Source of the DNA: Castanea sativa | Lineage: Eukaryota > Streptophyta > Magnoliopsida > Fagales > Fagaceae | DNA length: 64,000 nt | Assembly (NCBI RefSeq): GCF_040712315.1 | Contig: NC_134017.1 | Span: forward strand, 28,503,273-28,567,272 | Reading direction: 5' to 3' | Shown here: positions 47,276 to 58,960 of the stretch, one piece after another | How the letters are laid out: every line of letters starts with the position of its first letter | Numbering within the stretch: position 1 is the stretch's first letter | Made by a program: the position numbers and the translations under genes | Notes under the pieces: model-generated | Database searches by the model: none | Seen by the model: only the letters and a program-made list of their open reading frames with translations | Told to the model about the DNA's origin: nothing

Positions 47276-47729
47276 CTCTGCTAATTCTTTTGGGCACTCA
47301 AAGAGCTTCAAGCCAGTCAATTTAAATCCCTTCTTCTCAAATCTTGAAATAATTTCTCCAACCTATAACAACTCAACCCAAATATACAAATTCATGCCAA
47401 GAAAAAACAAATAAAAGAAAAGGAAGCTCTTTTATACAATATAATTGCTTAACCCCTACATGGCAACAAAGAAAGCCAAAAAAATCCCAAGAAACTATTA
47501 ATTTCCCTCAACCAAGATAAGCAGTTGGGCTCAATGCCTCAATCTATTAGAGGTTTTTGTCTTCTAAGGTCACAAATAATGTAAAGTCTTAGACTTTTCC
47601 CCTATGCTTTCTCAGCATCCAAATTTGACATAGGTTTGTTAAGAATCGCAAGAAAATTAAAGTAAAGCTTACAAGTCCATGTTGCACAACATCAAGTTTC
47701 ACCATTATATAAGTCTCTTCAACTTGCTC
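47276..47729 (-). pseudogene. Captured nucleoside diphosphate kinase exons (plastid NDPK2-like)
   Basis: NDPK moves the gamma phosphate between nucleoside triphosphates. Two exons are visible: 47729-47673 (57 bp; contains ETYIMVKLDVVQHGL) and 47362-47276 (87 bp; VGEIISRFEKKGFKLTGL, then LFECPKELAE). Both have intact splice borders (GTGCAG|, |GTAAGC, TTATAG|, |GTTTGT) and join in frame to give 48 residues of the N-terminal half of the kinase. In the first exon the usual KPDGVQRG reads KLDVVQHG, so conserved residues of the nucleotide-binding segment are lost. The later exons with the active-site His are absent. Retained introns show capture at DNA level by the CACTA element. Confidence 0.85.
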
Positions 47730-48417
47730 CTGCACACACAATGACACCAAGAAAGACAACAAAAAAAGGTACAAAATTTCAAATGGAGTTCTAATCAACT
47801 TTGAAAATACCGAATAAAATGGGAGAAAACTAAAATGGGTTTTCGATAATTGATATAAAAATTTGAAAATAAAGAGGGAGAGAAGCAAACCATGGAAGCC
47901 AATCATGTAATAGTTGACATGCACCAACAATACAAACAATTAGTCCAATCTTAACACAGCCAAATCTCAAATAATTGTATTAGAACATAATGAATTCTTT
48001 ATGAAAAACACATAAACATTGAGATATAATTTTAAGGAGAAGAAACTAACCAGAGAGAGGTTTTGAAACTCTAATCATTAAGGAAAAATATAATGAGTGA
48101 TAACAAAAGTATAAACAAAAGGCAGCAACGAGTGCAATAATATAGGTTGCATTAGAATTTGATCCTCCACATACTCTGGGCAACATTTAAGCAGTATACC
48201 AAGCACAAAATGGTAACTCATACTATTTAGTTATGCTTTCTAGTTAATTTTTATTAATGTTTGATAAGTTGTAATTCTTTAGGTTATCTAGTCTTTTTCT
48301 TCAAGAATTGTTTACTTGATAAGTACTTTGTAGCTAATGTTATCATGCTAGCTATGAACAATATTATTGACTTTTGACATTGGATGTTTTTTTTGGGGTG
48401 GGGTAGAGAAGGGGGGG

Positions 48418-48447
48418 GAGAGAGAGAGAGAGAGTGAGAGAGAGAGG
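48418..48447. repeat. (GA)n microsatellite next to the captured exon
   Basis: Imperfect GA tract, so on the coding strand of the exon a CT tract sits just inside the following intron. Confidence 0.9.
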
Positions 48448-48454
48448 TTAATAC

Positions 48455-48690
48455 CATAAAAATAAAGGCAATAGTTACCAAAATCACTTGCATAGTTTCA
48501 TCAATGATTCTAGCAAGGCCTTCATCCTCACCAAAACCATCCTCACTATTACCACCCCCACCACTTGATGGAGGCTTTTTGCCTTTGTCACCATCATCAT
48601 AAAATTCTTTCTTCTCAATCTACTATTGTAACACATCTTCCACGGAATTTCCCTTAAACCTTCACAAAACATTCTGAAAAGCATTCCATG
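48455..48690 (-). pseudogene. Captured exon of an unidentified host gene
   Basis: The frame reads EKKEFYDDGDKGKKPPSSGG, then GEDEGLARIIDETMQVILV and a hydrophobic end, closing at a splice donor-like ATG|GTATTAAC (48455/48454). Upstream in the same frame is RFKGNSVEDVLQ, preceded and followed by stops. Gly/Asp-rich linker plus a C-terminal membrane-like helix suggests a small organellar membrane protein, but I do not recognise the family. It lies on the same strand as the kinase exons, ~0.7 kb upstream, and may be a separate capture. Confidence 0.55.
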
Positions 48691-48699
48691 GAAAAGCAT

Positions 48700-49556
48700 T
48701 CCATGGAAAACCCTACAGTAAGTAATATCAAGTAATTTTTTATAAGTAGAAACATAAAATATTAATAATTGAAGCTTCATCCTAAATGCGAGGAGAAGCC
48801 CTCTCAAAGAAATGTTAAGGGGACAAATATAATAGGGATTTTTTTTATTATTATTATTAACAAGATAAGGTTTGGACAAGTGACAACAGCTGAATGTTTT
48901 TATTTTATTTTTTTGGTAAGTGACAACAGCAAAAGTTATTGCACCAATAAAAATAAAAGTAATAAAATATGGTTTAATGTATACAATAAGTGAAAGTTCT
49001 GATTGATATTAATAATAATAAAATAAATTTCTTTATGCTTAAGCCAAGTTTACTAGTTTACTTGTAAAACTACATTTTGCATGAGACCTATTATAAACAG
49101 GACTTCCTTATGATATCCCAAGGGAGGACAACAGATTTGCCCAAAACAAAAATAACTGATTGACACAACATGAAATGCACCATAATGACATAACTAATTA
49201 CTTTAGCACAACATTTTAAAGAGAATTCGCCAGCGATTTAGAGAAATGGATTGAAGCCATTTGAGTGCACATCAAAGTCTTTATTGGCAACTTGGATAGA
49301 TTTTTCTAACAACTTGGAAATTTAACCTTAATAGACCAAAAATCCATAATAAACCAAAATTCCATTTATCATGTCCATATGAATAGTATAACAATCAAGT
49401 ATCCTCCATCTAATCACTCTTCTAGTAGTTATATATAATTCCTAGCCAAAAAAAATTATCTGGGCTCTTAGATTGTAATATTCAAAGGTAAATAAAGGGG
49501 AATAGAAGAAAGAAATCTAATGAAAGCATGAAGAACATTTAAAGCAACTAATTATT
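48700..49556. other. AT-rich interior of the CACTA element
   Basis: No gene recognised. A short direct repeat of AAAAGCATTCCATGG occurs at ~48678-48706. Confidence 0.5.
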
Positions 49557-50344
49557 TGTTGGGAAATTTAGACCTCGGATAATAGAATTAACAAGTTTTA
49601 GACCCAAGTTGTTAATTAGATTTATTAAGAATAAAACTTGTTAAAACAAACAAACATCAATATCATGTCAAAATCATATGCAACGGAAAAGTAAATAAGA
49701 CAAGATATGATGACACAGGAAAACCAATGAAACAAACTAGTTTCATAGTAAAAAAACCTGGGGGGAAACCTTCCCGAAAAGTAATCTACTATAGTAAAGA
49801 GAAGTTTTAGATCTAGTACAAACTTTTGTCCCTCGATTCTACAATTCCCATAGATGAACTTATAACAGAGATCTTCTACCGCTTCAAAACCTTTGAACTC
49901 TTCAATATATGAATGTCACCCTTTGATGCACGGATCCCAATACGTGACTAACTTCTTTGCATGAATCCCGATATGTGACTCACTCACCAACTTAAGGAAG
50001 AAGAATGTTGGCTGCAAAGTTCTTCACTTCATCAACAATGAAGATCAAGAAGCACTTGGTTACAAAATCCTAAGGGTCAAAGATGCAGTAGCTTTTTTCA
50101 GAGAGAATAAGATATCGGTCACCTTTTGTATGTGTTCTCCTTGTATTCTCTTATGTGATGGCCTCTAAAATAAGCCTTATATATGTCTAGGGTTGTGAGA
50201 AAAGAAACTCTACACAAATATATAAGCATGTGCCGAAAATCAAATTTGAAAATTTCTAATTTCTGTAGCCTCAATAGATAGTATCTGTCGAGCCTCATTA
50301 AACCTCGATAAATAACTATCTGTCGAGCAGTTGTCAAGCTATCT
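49557..50344 (-). repeat. Truncated Copia-type LTR
   Basis: On the minus strand it ends in AAATTTCCCAACA (49557). It has a TATA box (ATATATAAGG) near 50184-50175 and shares GAAGAACTTTGCAGCCAAC and ACGTATTGGGATCCGTGCAT with the LTR sequence at 42780-42860. The 5' part is missing: at ~50345 the sequence passes into pararetrovirus-derived DNA, judged by comparison with 53615-53640. No target duplication. Confidence 0.65.
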
Positions 50345-50460
50345 GAGGGATTTTTCTTATTGCTTTGATAAGAAGTGTTGTCCAAGGGTTGAGTTTCCTG
50401 GAGGGCTTTAAGACTCTACTTTAAGGTCCTAATTTCACACCTGGTTTGCTTGGTTTCTCT

Positions 50461-51756
50461 TTAAAGGTCATTGATCTTAACTTCCTTCTTGCACTGGGTA
50501 AACCTATTGTAGATTTGTTCTAAATCTTCTTTGGGTTGGATCCTAGGTTCAGGTTTACTGGTTTCCTGGACCAAAGGCTGGGTTTGGCTAGGCTTTTGAG
50601 GCTTAACAATGGGGTCACCTATTTTTAGGTGAGAGGTTTTGGTGCTACAATCTTTCTTGAAATGGTCACACTTGCCGCAACTATGACATTTTCCAGGTTT
50701 GTTCTTAGATCTTTGGTAAGCTTTGGAAATAGGTCGATGAGCTCTGTTAGCACGTCTTTTCGGTCTTTTCATTCTCAGGCGTTTCCATTTGGCTTCTAGG
50801 GTTTCATCATCTGTGTCAGAAGAGGAACTGCTAGAGGTTGTACGGATTTTTAACACCTTAAGCTGATTTGAACACTTTGGTGAAGGAACGACTGGTTTCT
50901 TAGCTAATTCATCAAGTTTCTGGGCAACTATTTCTAAGGCCGTTTTGTCCTTAGGGTAATTGAGGTTGGTTGCAGGAGACTTAACTAGAGGCTGCTTAAA
51001 AGCTAGATTGCTAACCATATCCTTAGTTGGGTTGGGTTTATCTAAGGTCCAAGCTTTGGTGAGGACACAAAACTGCTTGTGTTGGCCAAAATACCTTTTG
51101 AAGTATATGAAAAATGGGACATTACGGGATATTTCCCTCATGAATGTCGTCCATGCTTGAAATACTTTTTCTTTTTGATCTCTGGTATAATTGGCTTTGT
51201 AGGCTTCTCTTTTAGTCCTGTTTTCCTCAGAACTAAACTCCTTACCTAATTCTTCTAGGTCAGGAACGAATTCTTTGTTTAACACTAAGATATTCAGAGA
51301 TTCCTCTTGCTAATCTGGAGGCTATTCCATATCAGTTCCAGATGGGGATGGGGGGGATTGCTCACGATCATCTTTCACATTGACAATCGAATCTTGTTTG
51401 GCTGTGTAGCAAGGTGTGGTGAGTTGGGAATTGGTTCTAACTCCCTGAAGTTGAACACCTAAGTCTCTTCTAGACCTTGGGAATGGTGATCCTAAAGGCC
51501 TGGTTGAGCTACACTGGGATGCAGATCTATCTCTAAGGTAGATAGGTGACTGCCTATGGGGCTGATGTAGATCGGTTGGAGATCTAAACCGGGATATGTC
51601 TAGAGGTTGCCTATACTCATAATCTAGAGGAGTACTAAGCCTAGATCTGTCGAAACTTAACCTAACCGTGTTGTCGGCTAGTTGTTGGACAAATTCTAGA
51701 TCTGGATTCTGGGTTGGGTTTTGGATCTGTAGAGCATGATTCTCATTCTCTAACAT
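50461..51756 (-). pseudogene. Caulimovirid linker and capsid C-terminal zinc-finger region (relic)
   Basis: 51756-51322 is a Ser/Arg/Pro-rich linker. 51285-50461 has a basic KRPKRRANRAHR tract and a zinc knuckle CHSCGKCDHFKKDC (CCHC), then ends with DLEQIYNRFTQCKKEV, near-identical to the end of the segment A capsid. The globular capsid core present in segment A is not recognisable here, so an internal deletion or strong divergence lies between linker and finger. Two stops separate the open stretches. Confidence 0.72.
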
Positions 51757-51831
51757 CCAATTGGCTGGGAAAGTGACTTCTAACCATTTGAGGGTTCTGG
51801 GAACCTTAATTTTTGCGCTAGGGTCAGTGGT

Positions 51832-52524
51832 CTAGATGAGGGTTGTCTCACCTTTCTGTCTTCTATCAAGTGCTCCAACATTCATGTTCGTTCTCATGCA
51901 CTTGTAGTATACTCTGTATATCAAGGCGATCTGACTAGTTCCCTGTGTCATGAAGGTTCCATGGGTCTTGATATTGAGTGTGAGGGCTTTGATAACTGTG
52001 CTGTCATGGAGATAGATGCTAAAATCTGGGAAACAATTAAAATGGATGGGTCCGTTGCTAAGACTGGTTTCTATGGTTCCTAGAAGGCTATCGTCGAATC
52101 TGATGTGACGAGCATCTCTAAGGGCCATGAGGATTGAGCTGTTCAAACCTCTTCTGGTGAGTGGTTTCACTCCAACTTGGACTAATCCTATGTGTAGGAA
52201 GTTATGTCCTTTGTCTTTGTGCTTCTGGATAGCTGAAGGGGATAACAAGTAGCACGTTTCGTACTCCTTGTTTATTCCATAGACTTGTTCTATGGTCTTA
52301 ACATGGTAGTCTGTTTGAAATGCTCTTCTCAAAGACCATGAAGACTTATAGAATTGGCTGGTGGCGACTTTTGGGATATTCCAATCTCCTATGTCTAGAT
52401 CTAGATCGGAAAGCTCATAAGACTCTGAATTAAGTACTCCTACGTCTGCTGGGATATCTGGAATGGATGTAGGTTGGAAACATCTACTACTGATAGAAGA
52501 GTAACTTCTAAACAACCTATTCAT
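51832..52524 (-). pseudogene. Caulimovirid movement protein region (relic)
   Basis: The 230 residues resemble the 30K-type movement domain of plant pararetroviruses: a LDIGDWNIPK entry, a central IGLVQVGVKPLTRRGLNS strand region, and a later LNIKTHGTFMTQGTSQIALI strand region. A single TAG separates it from the next open stretch, which is in the same frame. Assignment rests on position after the primer site and on domain layout, since the family is weakly conserved. Confidence 0.65.
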
Positions 52525-53190
52525 GATTCTGGGGTTACAAGTTTAAATCAACGATTACAACCTAGTCACCTTTATCCTCAAACTTCTGGATCTAACCTTT
52601 AGATCTGAAGCAAAAGTATACAACTATGGGATAGACACCTGATCTGTGAACTCCTTTCCGCCGGACTCTCCTCCAATAATGGGGACCACCCTAACACGCC
52701 TTCTCTCGGCTTCAACGGGCTGACCAAACCAAACCTAGGAAGATTTTCGGCCTCTTTATAGAACAAAGCACACCACAGACTTTGGTAACAAACCTCACAG
52801 GTATATAAATCTGCAACAAACTTTAGGGCTAAACAAAAAATTAGGAAGTATAGGGATAACAGGGAAGCAAAGGTTAATCTGAACAAATAATCACAGAATA
52901 ACAAATAGAATGGTTAAAAGGAGGCTCAGCCTACCATCGGAAGACATTAACAAAATCACTAAACCAGTATACGATAATGGAAAAGAGATAGCAGATGAAG
53001 AAATAAATAAATGGGAATGGAAGAGTTATTATGAAATAGATGTAAAACAAAATATGGGGTATGAGAGATATATCCATAAAATAATTCAAAATAATTATAA
53101 TGCCAAAATAATCTGGATAACTATGGCGGCAATGCCGACCAACTTGATTAAATGATAAATAGTAACTTACAATCCGACAGGGCCAAACTT

Positions 53191-53203
53191 GGCTCTAATA
53201 CCA
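53191..53203 (-). promoter_or_regulatory. Caulimovirid tRNA-Met primer-binding site
   Basis: The minus strand reads TGGTATTAGAGCC, matching the initiator tRNA-Met complement TGGTATCAGAGCC at 12 of 13 positions. By convention this is position 1 of a caulimovirid genome map. It sits exactly at the junction of segments A and B. Confidence 0.8.
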
Positions 53204-53547
53204 AAAGGGGGGGAGGAATCTTTGAATATCATGAAGGTTCCTAGGATGACCCTATCTGTCATGTTCTTGACAAGGACAAATTTTGTCATAAAGAACATGC
53301 CGCCTTGGCAAACCTCAGCTTATGGGATATTGAAATCAATTTGCATTCTTCCGCCACTTGCAGATGTCAATCTCTCCTTGGACTTCTTAAAATACTTGGA
53401 GGGAATGATTCCTTCTTGGATGCAATTAAGATCGGCTCCTGAATCAATTAGGGCTATGACCTCAAATTCAAAATCTTTGCCGATGACAATCCTGACTTTG
53501 GAATGCCATTTATGGAAGTTAATCCTACTGATGGTATCTAGGAACAA
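53204..53547 (-). pseudogene. Caulimovirid aspartic protease (relic, truncated)
   Basis: Contains IALIDSGADLNCIQEGIIP with the active-site DSG. The frame is closed by a stop after FNIP (near 53320), and recognisable protease sequence goes on to ILGT near 53225 before breaking off at the primer site. It follows the capsid open stretch after stops near 53739 and 53562. It is homologous to the protease relic at 9320-9953. Confidence 0.78.
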
Positions 53548-53739
53548 ATCTTTGCTAGGTTCCTAGATAAGGTCAGCTGTAGGGTTAACTGTTTGATCAT
53601 CTTCATCATCTGAGGGTCCTTCCTCATTGCTTTGATGAGAAGTGTTTTCCAAAAGTTGGATTCTTCGATTGAGAAGATCATAATCGACCCCGAAAATGGT
53701 TAATTCTTGTTTTAGGGTTCTAACTTCCGATTTGGTTTC

Positions 53740-55113
53740 CTATATTTCTCTCTGGAGGTCGTTGACTGTAACTTCCTTCTTAGACTGGGTAAACCTGTTG
53801 TATATTTGTTCTAAATCTACCTTGGGTTGTTGGATCTTAAGGGCAGGCTTGCTGGTTTCCTTTACTAAGGTCTGATGGAAAAGGGTAAGCTTCTGAGCTT
53901 TGATGATAGGATCTTCTATAGCCTCTATGAGGTCTAAAAGAAGCTCTTCTTGCCTATTGAGAACACTGATGGTTTTGTTCCTGCAACAACCATCTTTGCA
54001 TGGTGAGGGTTCATTCGGGCCACTAGAGGTGCTGGTTCTAGAGGAATCTGAGGATGACCTGTATATCTGCTTAAGCTCACTATCACTAGTACTGCTGAAT
54101 GACTCGCTGTCTGAGCGGTCAAGTTCTAGTAACTTGAAGATCTCATTTTTGCTGGGTTGGTCACTAATGAGGGTATTGATAAAGGATTTGGCCTTAGCTC
54201 TACACTCACTCTTGAAATGACCTTTCTTTCCATAGTTGTAGCATTTACCTGGTGCTTGTGGGATAGGTTCTTTGGATTTTCCTTTCTTATAGAAATCATC
54301 AGCCTTGTACTTCTGTTTTCTATAATACTTGGTTGCCCTCTTCCTATAGGATTTCTCAAAGGATTCCTTTCCTTTGTGCTTGGATTTCCTTTTGGAAGGT
54401 TTGACAGAGGGTAAGCCATACTGTGTACAGAAATGTCCTATTTCGTACTTGGCTTTGTTCTTGTTGATATGGCTTTGGATTTTGAGATCCCTGCACATCT
54501 TCATTCCTTCACTTCGAATGGTGCTAGAGATGTCTCCATAGGTTAGGTTATCATAATCTATGACACCTAAAGGGCTGCAAAGGGTTTCCTTAACCTTCTG
54601 GCTGAAGAGGGTTGGTAAACCATTAATGAATTTCTCCTTCCAAAATGGAGAATTACAATCTCTTCTGTGCATGACCCTAGTGGTAAAGACGTCTTCATAC
54701 CACTTGTAATCTTCTAGGGTTTTACACCTAAGGTTACTCAGCTGCTCATAAATCCTAGCTGTGATATTACTGGGTTTTCCTATGAAGTGTTTCATGATTG
54801 TATAAATCAGGGTATTGACTCCATCAGGAATTCCTTGTTCAATTTCATTGATGATGGGGTTTCCTTCCTCATCTTTCTGGATGGCGTACTTGATGTCTTC
54901 TTTAGACACTTCAGTAAGGCAATTGTTCCACCATTGCTGGAGTTTACCTGTGAATCCTAATGCCATCAAGCCATTTCTCCATTCTGAGGCAGGTCCAATT
55001 TTAGGAGCAACTTCAGCAACTCCAAAATTCCCTCCTCTTCCAGCCAAGAGTTTAATTTTCAGCTTTGCCTCCTCTTTACAGCCCTTAGCATTGTAATCAG
55101 ATGGCACTATCAT
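53740..55113 (-). pseudogene. Caulimovirid capsid protein region (relic), segment A
   Basis: The 457-residue open stretch is the longest in the window. It has a capsid core with WRNGLMALGFTGKLQQWW and FWKEKFINGLPTLFSQKV, a Lys/Arg-rich tract (KPSKRKSKHKGKE), a CCHC knuckle CYNYGKKGHFKSEC, and a Ser/Asp-rich acidic tail ending DLEQIYNRFTQSKKEV. The order core, basic tract, knuckle fits caulimovirid capsids. The N terminus is not clear: the first Met here may not be the viral start, and no movement protein lies upstream. Sequence before 55113 is not recognisably viral. Confidence 0.82.
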
Positions 55114-55119
55114 ATTTTC

Positions 55120-55282
55120 AGTTAAGCAATATCATGGCCTCAGCCGGCCTTTATCTGTATTTTCCGCACATGGCCACAACCAGCCTTAGTTTGTAACTTA
55201 CCCCCCCTTCTTACTTTGTTTCTTTGTTTCACTTTCTTTTGTGTTGGAGAAGGTATTAAATGTAGATAAAATGCATTAAGAC

Positions 55283-55338
<56 letters not shown>

Positions 55339-57144
55339 AAAACTATTAACAAAGAATAAAGATTATAAGAGAAATAGAAATTTTTGGGAAATGAACATCT
55401 GACTAAGGCAAAAAGAAATCTACAAAGTTGAAACAAAAAGACATAGCAATGACATTTTAGTTTGGAAATGACTGACCTTAATAGTGTCATAGTGGAAAAA
55501 ATCAATGATATTTTAACGTGTTTCCTTCTTACTTTGTTTCACTTTCTTTTGTGTTGGAGAAGGTATTATTGGTACAATGGCATAATAATCCTATATATAG
55601 TAGAAGCTATAGATGAACTTTACATGAACTTAGATATGACAAAGTTCAACTTGAAACTAATTTGGAAGCTTCCCTAGGTGTGTTTTGAAGCCAAATTGAG
55701 ATTCTTCTTTATGTAAGTACAAATGGTTGCTCTTGCAAATTTGCTTGCTTAAAAATGTTCATATAGATGTTACTTGTAGTAAACTTTTGGGCATATTTAG
55801 TTGTTAATTTGTACTTGAATTTAACACTATATTTTTGTGAGATATATTCTTGAATCCACATTCTTATTAAATATCTATCATGGGTTTATCACAAGAAAAA
55901 TTTCACAACACTTAGTTGTCAATGCCATCTACTGTTAAATGTATGAGGTTATTTGTTTTTTACATTTGTAAGAATACAAATAACTATAATTGCTCTTTAG
56001 ATTTTTAAATGCCAAATTAATTTTACATTTGAATAGAATATTAGATCACCATACACCAATTTGACAAACCCTAACTTTTATTTTTAAATTGACCAAATTT
56101 TGTCCAACAAGCATAAGAGAAATGCAAGGCAAAAATCACCACATATAAGACCAGTAATATCATTTAGGTAAATGTTAAAAAAGTATGAAAAAAAAAATTA
56201 ACAAAGAGCTGATAGACAATATTGGAAATCTCAACCTCAAACATTGATACGCAAATATTACTAAGCAAAACAGCAACAAACATCAAGCAACCATTTAATT
56301 AGAATTAAAATAAAAAAATAAAAAAAAAAGTCTAAAGCAACAAAATAGCAAATCAAACAGAGGTTGTAGAAATCTCTAGAAACAACAAACACCACACGAT
56401 GGGCAAGAGAGTAGACGTAGGAGAATTAGATGTAACAAACAAAAGTTCACCTCCCTTTGCTTCAAGAAAACACATACCTCACTGGAAATAAGATGTAATC
56501 TGCCTTAAAGTTCCTAGTTAGTGTTGATGGAAGATGGTGGTAGTCAATGGCGGTGTCTGGTGAGGATGACCAGTGAGGATGGAGAGAAAGAGAGAAGAAG
56601 AGCGACGGCTTAGAGAGAGAGAGGGAAACAAATTTTGGGGGAAAAAAACCCAAGTAAAAAGTCAGATTTTGGCTTTGGGGGGAAAAAAGCTAAGTGAAAC
56701 ACGTTAGGAAAGAAACAAATTTTTGGGAAATTTTGGGTGGGAAAAATAAAAGAAGATAGATTTATTTTGAGGAAAAAATAAAAATAAAAGAAGACAATTT
56801 TATTAATTACCATTTTTTACTATCAATTACCATTTTGTCATGCACTTTGTAATTGTACATGAATCAAATACATCTATATATCTAAGTGAGTTAATGAGTG
56901 CAAAATATTAAGAATCTAATATTAATGAGCTATGAAATAAAATTTAAAAACAAAAAACAATCACATATACTCAATAAAAATCACCACACAACTTTCTCAA
57001 AAAAAAAAAAAAAACCACACACAAAAAATTATCACACGTTCTATCTTATTAAAAATTTTAAAAAAAATGATTGTAGCTATTCTTAAATTTATGTAAGAAT
57101 TTAAATTTGTGACTAACTACGTTTACTTTAAAAAAAAATAATAA
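55120..57144. other. AT-rich interior of the CACTA element
   Basis: No gene recognised. A ~50-bp direct repeat with TTTCACTTTCTTTTGTGTTG occurs at ~55227 and ~55537, flanking a (TA)n tract. A GA/CT-rich stretch at 56575-56635 yields artefact open frames. Confidence 0.5.
55287..55334. repeat. (TA)n microsatellite
   Basis: About 24 TA repeats, within 200 bp of the outer edge of the pararetrovirus segment. Confidence 0.97.
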
Positions 57145-57772
57145 TATGACTAATTGGATGGTCAAATTGAGAGAACATAACCATAGAAGTACACAACACA
57201 AGTCCATCGTGCACCATACTTAGATTTGAAATCTAACCTTTGGATTTAAAGAATGTAATAAAAGGTTAATTTGGTAAATTATGGTCACAATCAAACAGTT
57301 GAATTTAGAGAAAGGCGTAGTCAAAGTTGATCAAACTTAATAGATGGTCATGAGACCACTGGACTTGGTGAAATTCATATTCAAATCTTAATCAATAGGA
57401 TTGAAGAGTATAGTGACATACTGGTATTGGTAAAATTTAAGACCAATTGGATAGCCAAATTGAGTAAACATAACCATACAAGTACATAGCACATGTCCAT
57501 CATGGGCCACACTTAAATTTGAAATCTAACCGTTAGATTTGAAAAGTATAGTGAAAGGCAAATTCTAGTAAATTATGGTCACAATCAAATGGTTGAATTT
57601 AGAGAAATGCGTGGTCAAAGTTTAGTCAAAGTTGGTCAAACCCGATCAAACTTAATAGATGGTCCCGATACCACTAGACTTGGTGAAATTCATATTCAAA
57701 TCATTAGGATTGAAGAGTTTGGTGACATTTTAGTGGTGATAAATTTTGAGACCAATTGGATGGTCAGATTGA

Positions 57773-57842
<70 letters not shown>

Positions 57843-58960
57843 CCATATAGGTACACAACACATGTCCATCACGTCCCATTCTTAAATTTGAATCTAACCG
57901 TTGGATTTGAAGAGTGTAATGAAAGGTTAATTTTGGTAAATTATGGACAGAATCAGACGGTTGAATTTAGAGAAAGACGTGGTCAAAATTTAGTCAAAGT
58001 TGGTCAAACCCGATTAAACTTAATAGATGGTCCCGAGACCATAGGACTTGGTGAAATTCATATTCAAATCTTGATCAATAAGATTGAAAGTATGGTGACG
58101 TACTGGTGTTGGTGGAATTTGAGACCAATTGGATAGTCAGATTGAGTAAATATAACCATACAAGTACACAACACATTTCCATCATGCGCTATACTTAAAT
58201 TTGAAATCTAACCATTAGATTTGAAGAGTATAATAAAAGGTTAATTCTAGTAAATTATGGTCACGATCAAACGATTGGATTTAAAGAAATGCGTGGTCAA
58301 AGTTTAGTCAAAGTTGGTCAAACCCAATCAAACTTAATAGATGGTCCCAATACCACTAAACTTGGTGAAATTCATATTCAAATCTTGATCATTAGGATTG
58401 AAGAGTATGGTGACATATTGATGTTGGTGAAGTTTGAGACTAATTGGATAGTCAGATTGAGAGAATATATATAGCTAGATAAGTACACAACACATGTCCA
58501 TCACATGCCATTCTTAGAATTGAAATCTAACCATTGGATTTGAAGAGTGTAATGAAATGTTCATTCTGGTAAATTATGGTCACAATCAAACGATTGGATT
58601 TAGAGAAAGACAAGGTCAGAGTTTATTCAAAGTTGGTCAAATCCGATCAAACTTAATAGATGGTCCCAATACTACTGGACTTTATGAAATTCATATTCAA
58701 ATCTTGATCATTAGGATTGAAGAGTATGGTAACATATTGGTGTTGGTAAAATTTGAAACCAATTGGATGATCAGATTGAGAGAACATAGTCATATAGTTA
58801 CACAACACATGTCCATCACGCGCCATACTTAGATTTGAAATCTAACCATTGGATTTGAAGAGTGTAATGAAAGGTTAATTATGATAAATTATGGTTACAA
58901 TTAAACGGTTAGATTTAGAGAAAGGCGCGGTCAAAATTTAGTTAAAGTTGGTAACCAATC
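57145..58960. repeat. ~313-bp tandem repeat array in the CACTA element
   Basis: The anchor GTCCATC recurs at 57202, 57495, 57864, ~58177, 58496 and 58811, giving spacings of 293, 369, 313, 319 and 315. Each unit has TGAAATCTAACC, GGTCAAAGTTTAGTCAAAGT, ACTTAATAGATGGTC and GAAATTCATATTCAAATC in that order. The long third spacing is due to a (TA)n insertion. About 5.7 units with ~10% divergence. Open frames of 61-98 codons in successive units are the same repeat read through, not genes. Confidence 0.92.
57775..57841. repeat. (TA)n microsatellite within the tandem array
   Basis: About 33 AT repeats at the border between two ~313-bp units; the equivalent border at 58462 has only ATATATAT. Confidence 0.97.

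Larger units (their letters stand above)
50345..53203 (-). other. Endogenous caulimovirid segment B (primer site to capsid tail)
   Basis: A relic of a Caulimoviridae genome on the minus strand: tRNA-Met primer site, ~660-bp non-coding leader (a CTATAAAGAGG TATA-like word at ~52763), then one long reading frame from 52524 to 50461 interrupted by stops near 51832, 51322 and 51310. The order movement protein then capsid zinc finger fits petuvirus- or florendovirus-like genomes. Protease and polymerase are absent. It is defective. Confidence 0.78.

Noticed and set aside
47589..47939. 116-residue minus-strand hydrophobic ORF
   Set aside because: It reads through intron sequence around the NDPK exon at 47729-47673; only that 19-codon part matches a family.
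52751..52764. Pararetroviral promoter TATA box
   Set aside because: CTATAAAGAGG is a good TATA match, but it lies downstream of the primer site, where the genomic promoter is not expected; too weak for its own feature.
53900..55096. Plus-strand ORFs over the pararetrovirus capsid
   Set aside because: Shadows of the 457-residue minus-strand frame, which carries the recognisable capsid and zinc-knuckle motifs.
57589..58832. Four similar 61-98-residue plus-strand ORFs, a possible gene family
   Set aside because: They recur with the ~313-bp tandem unit, start at different points and are cut by the (TA)n tract.
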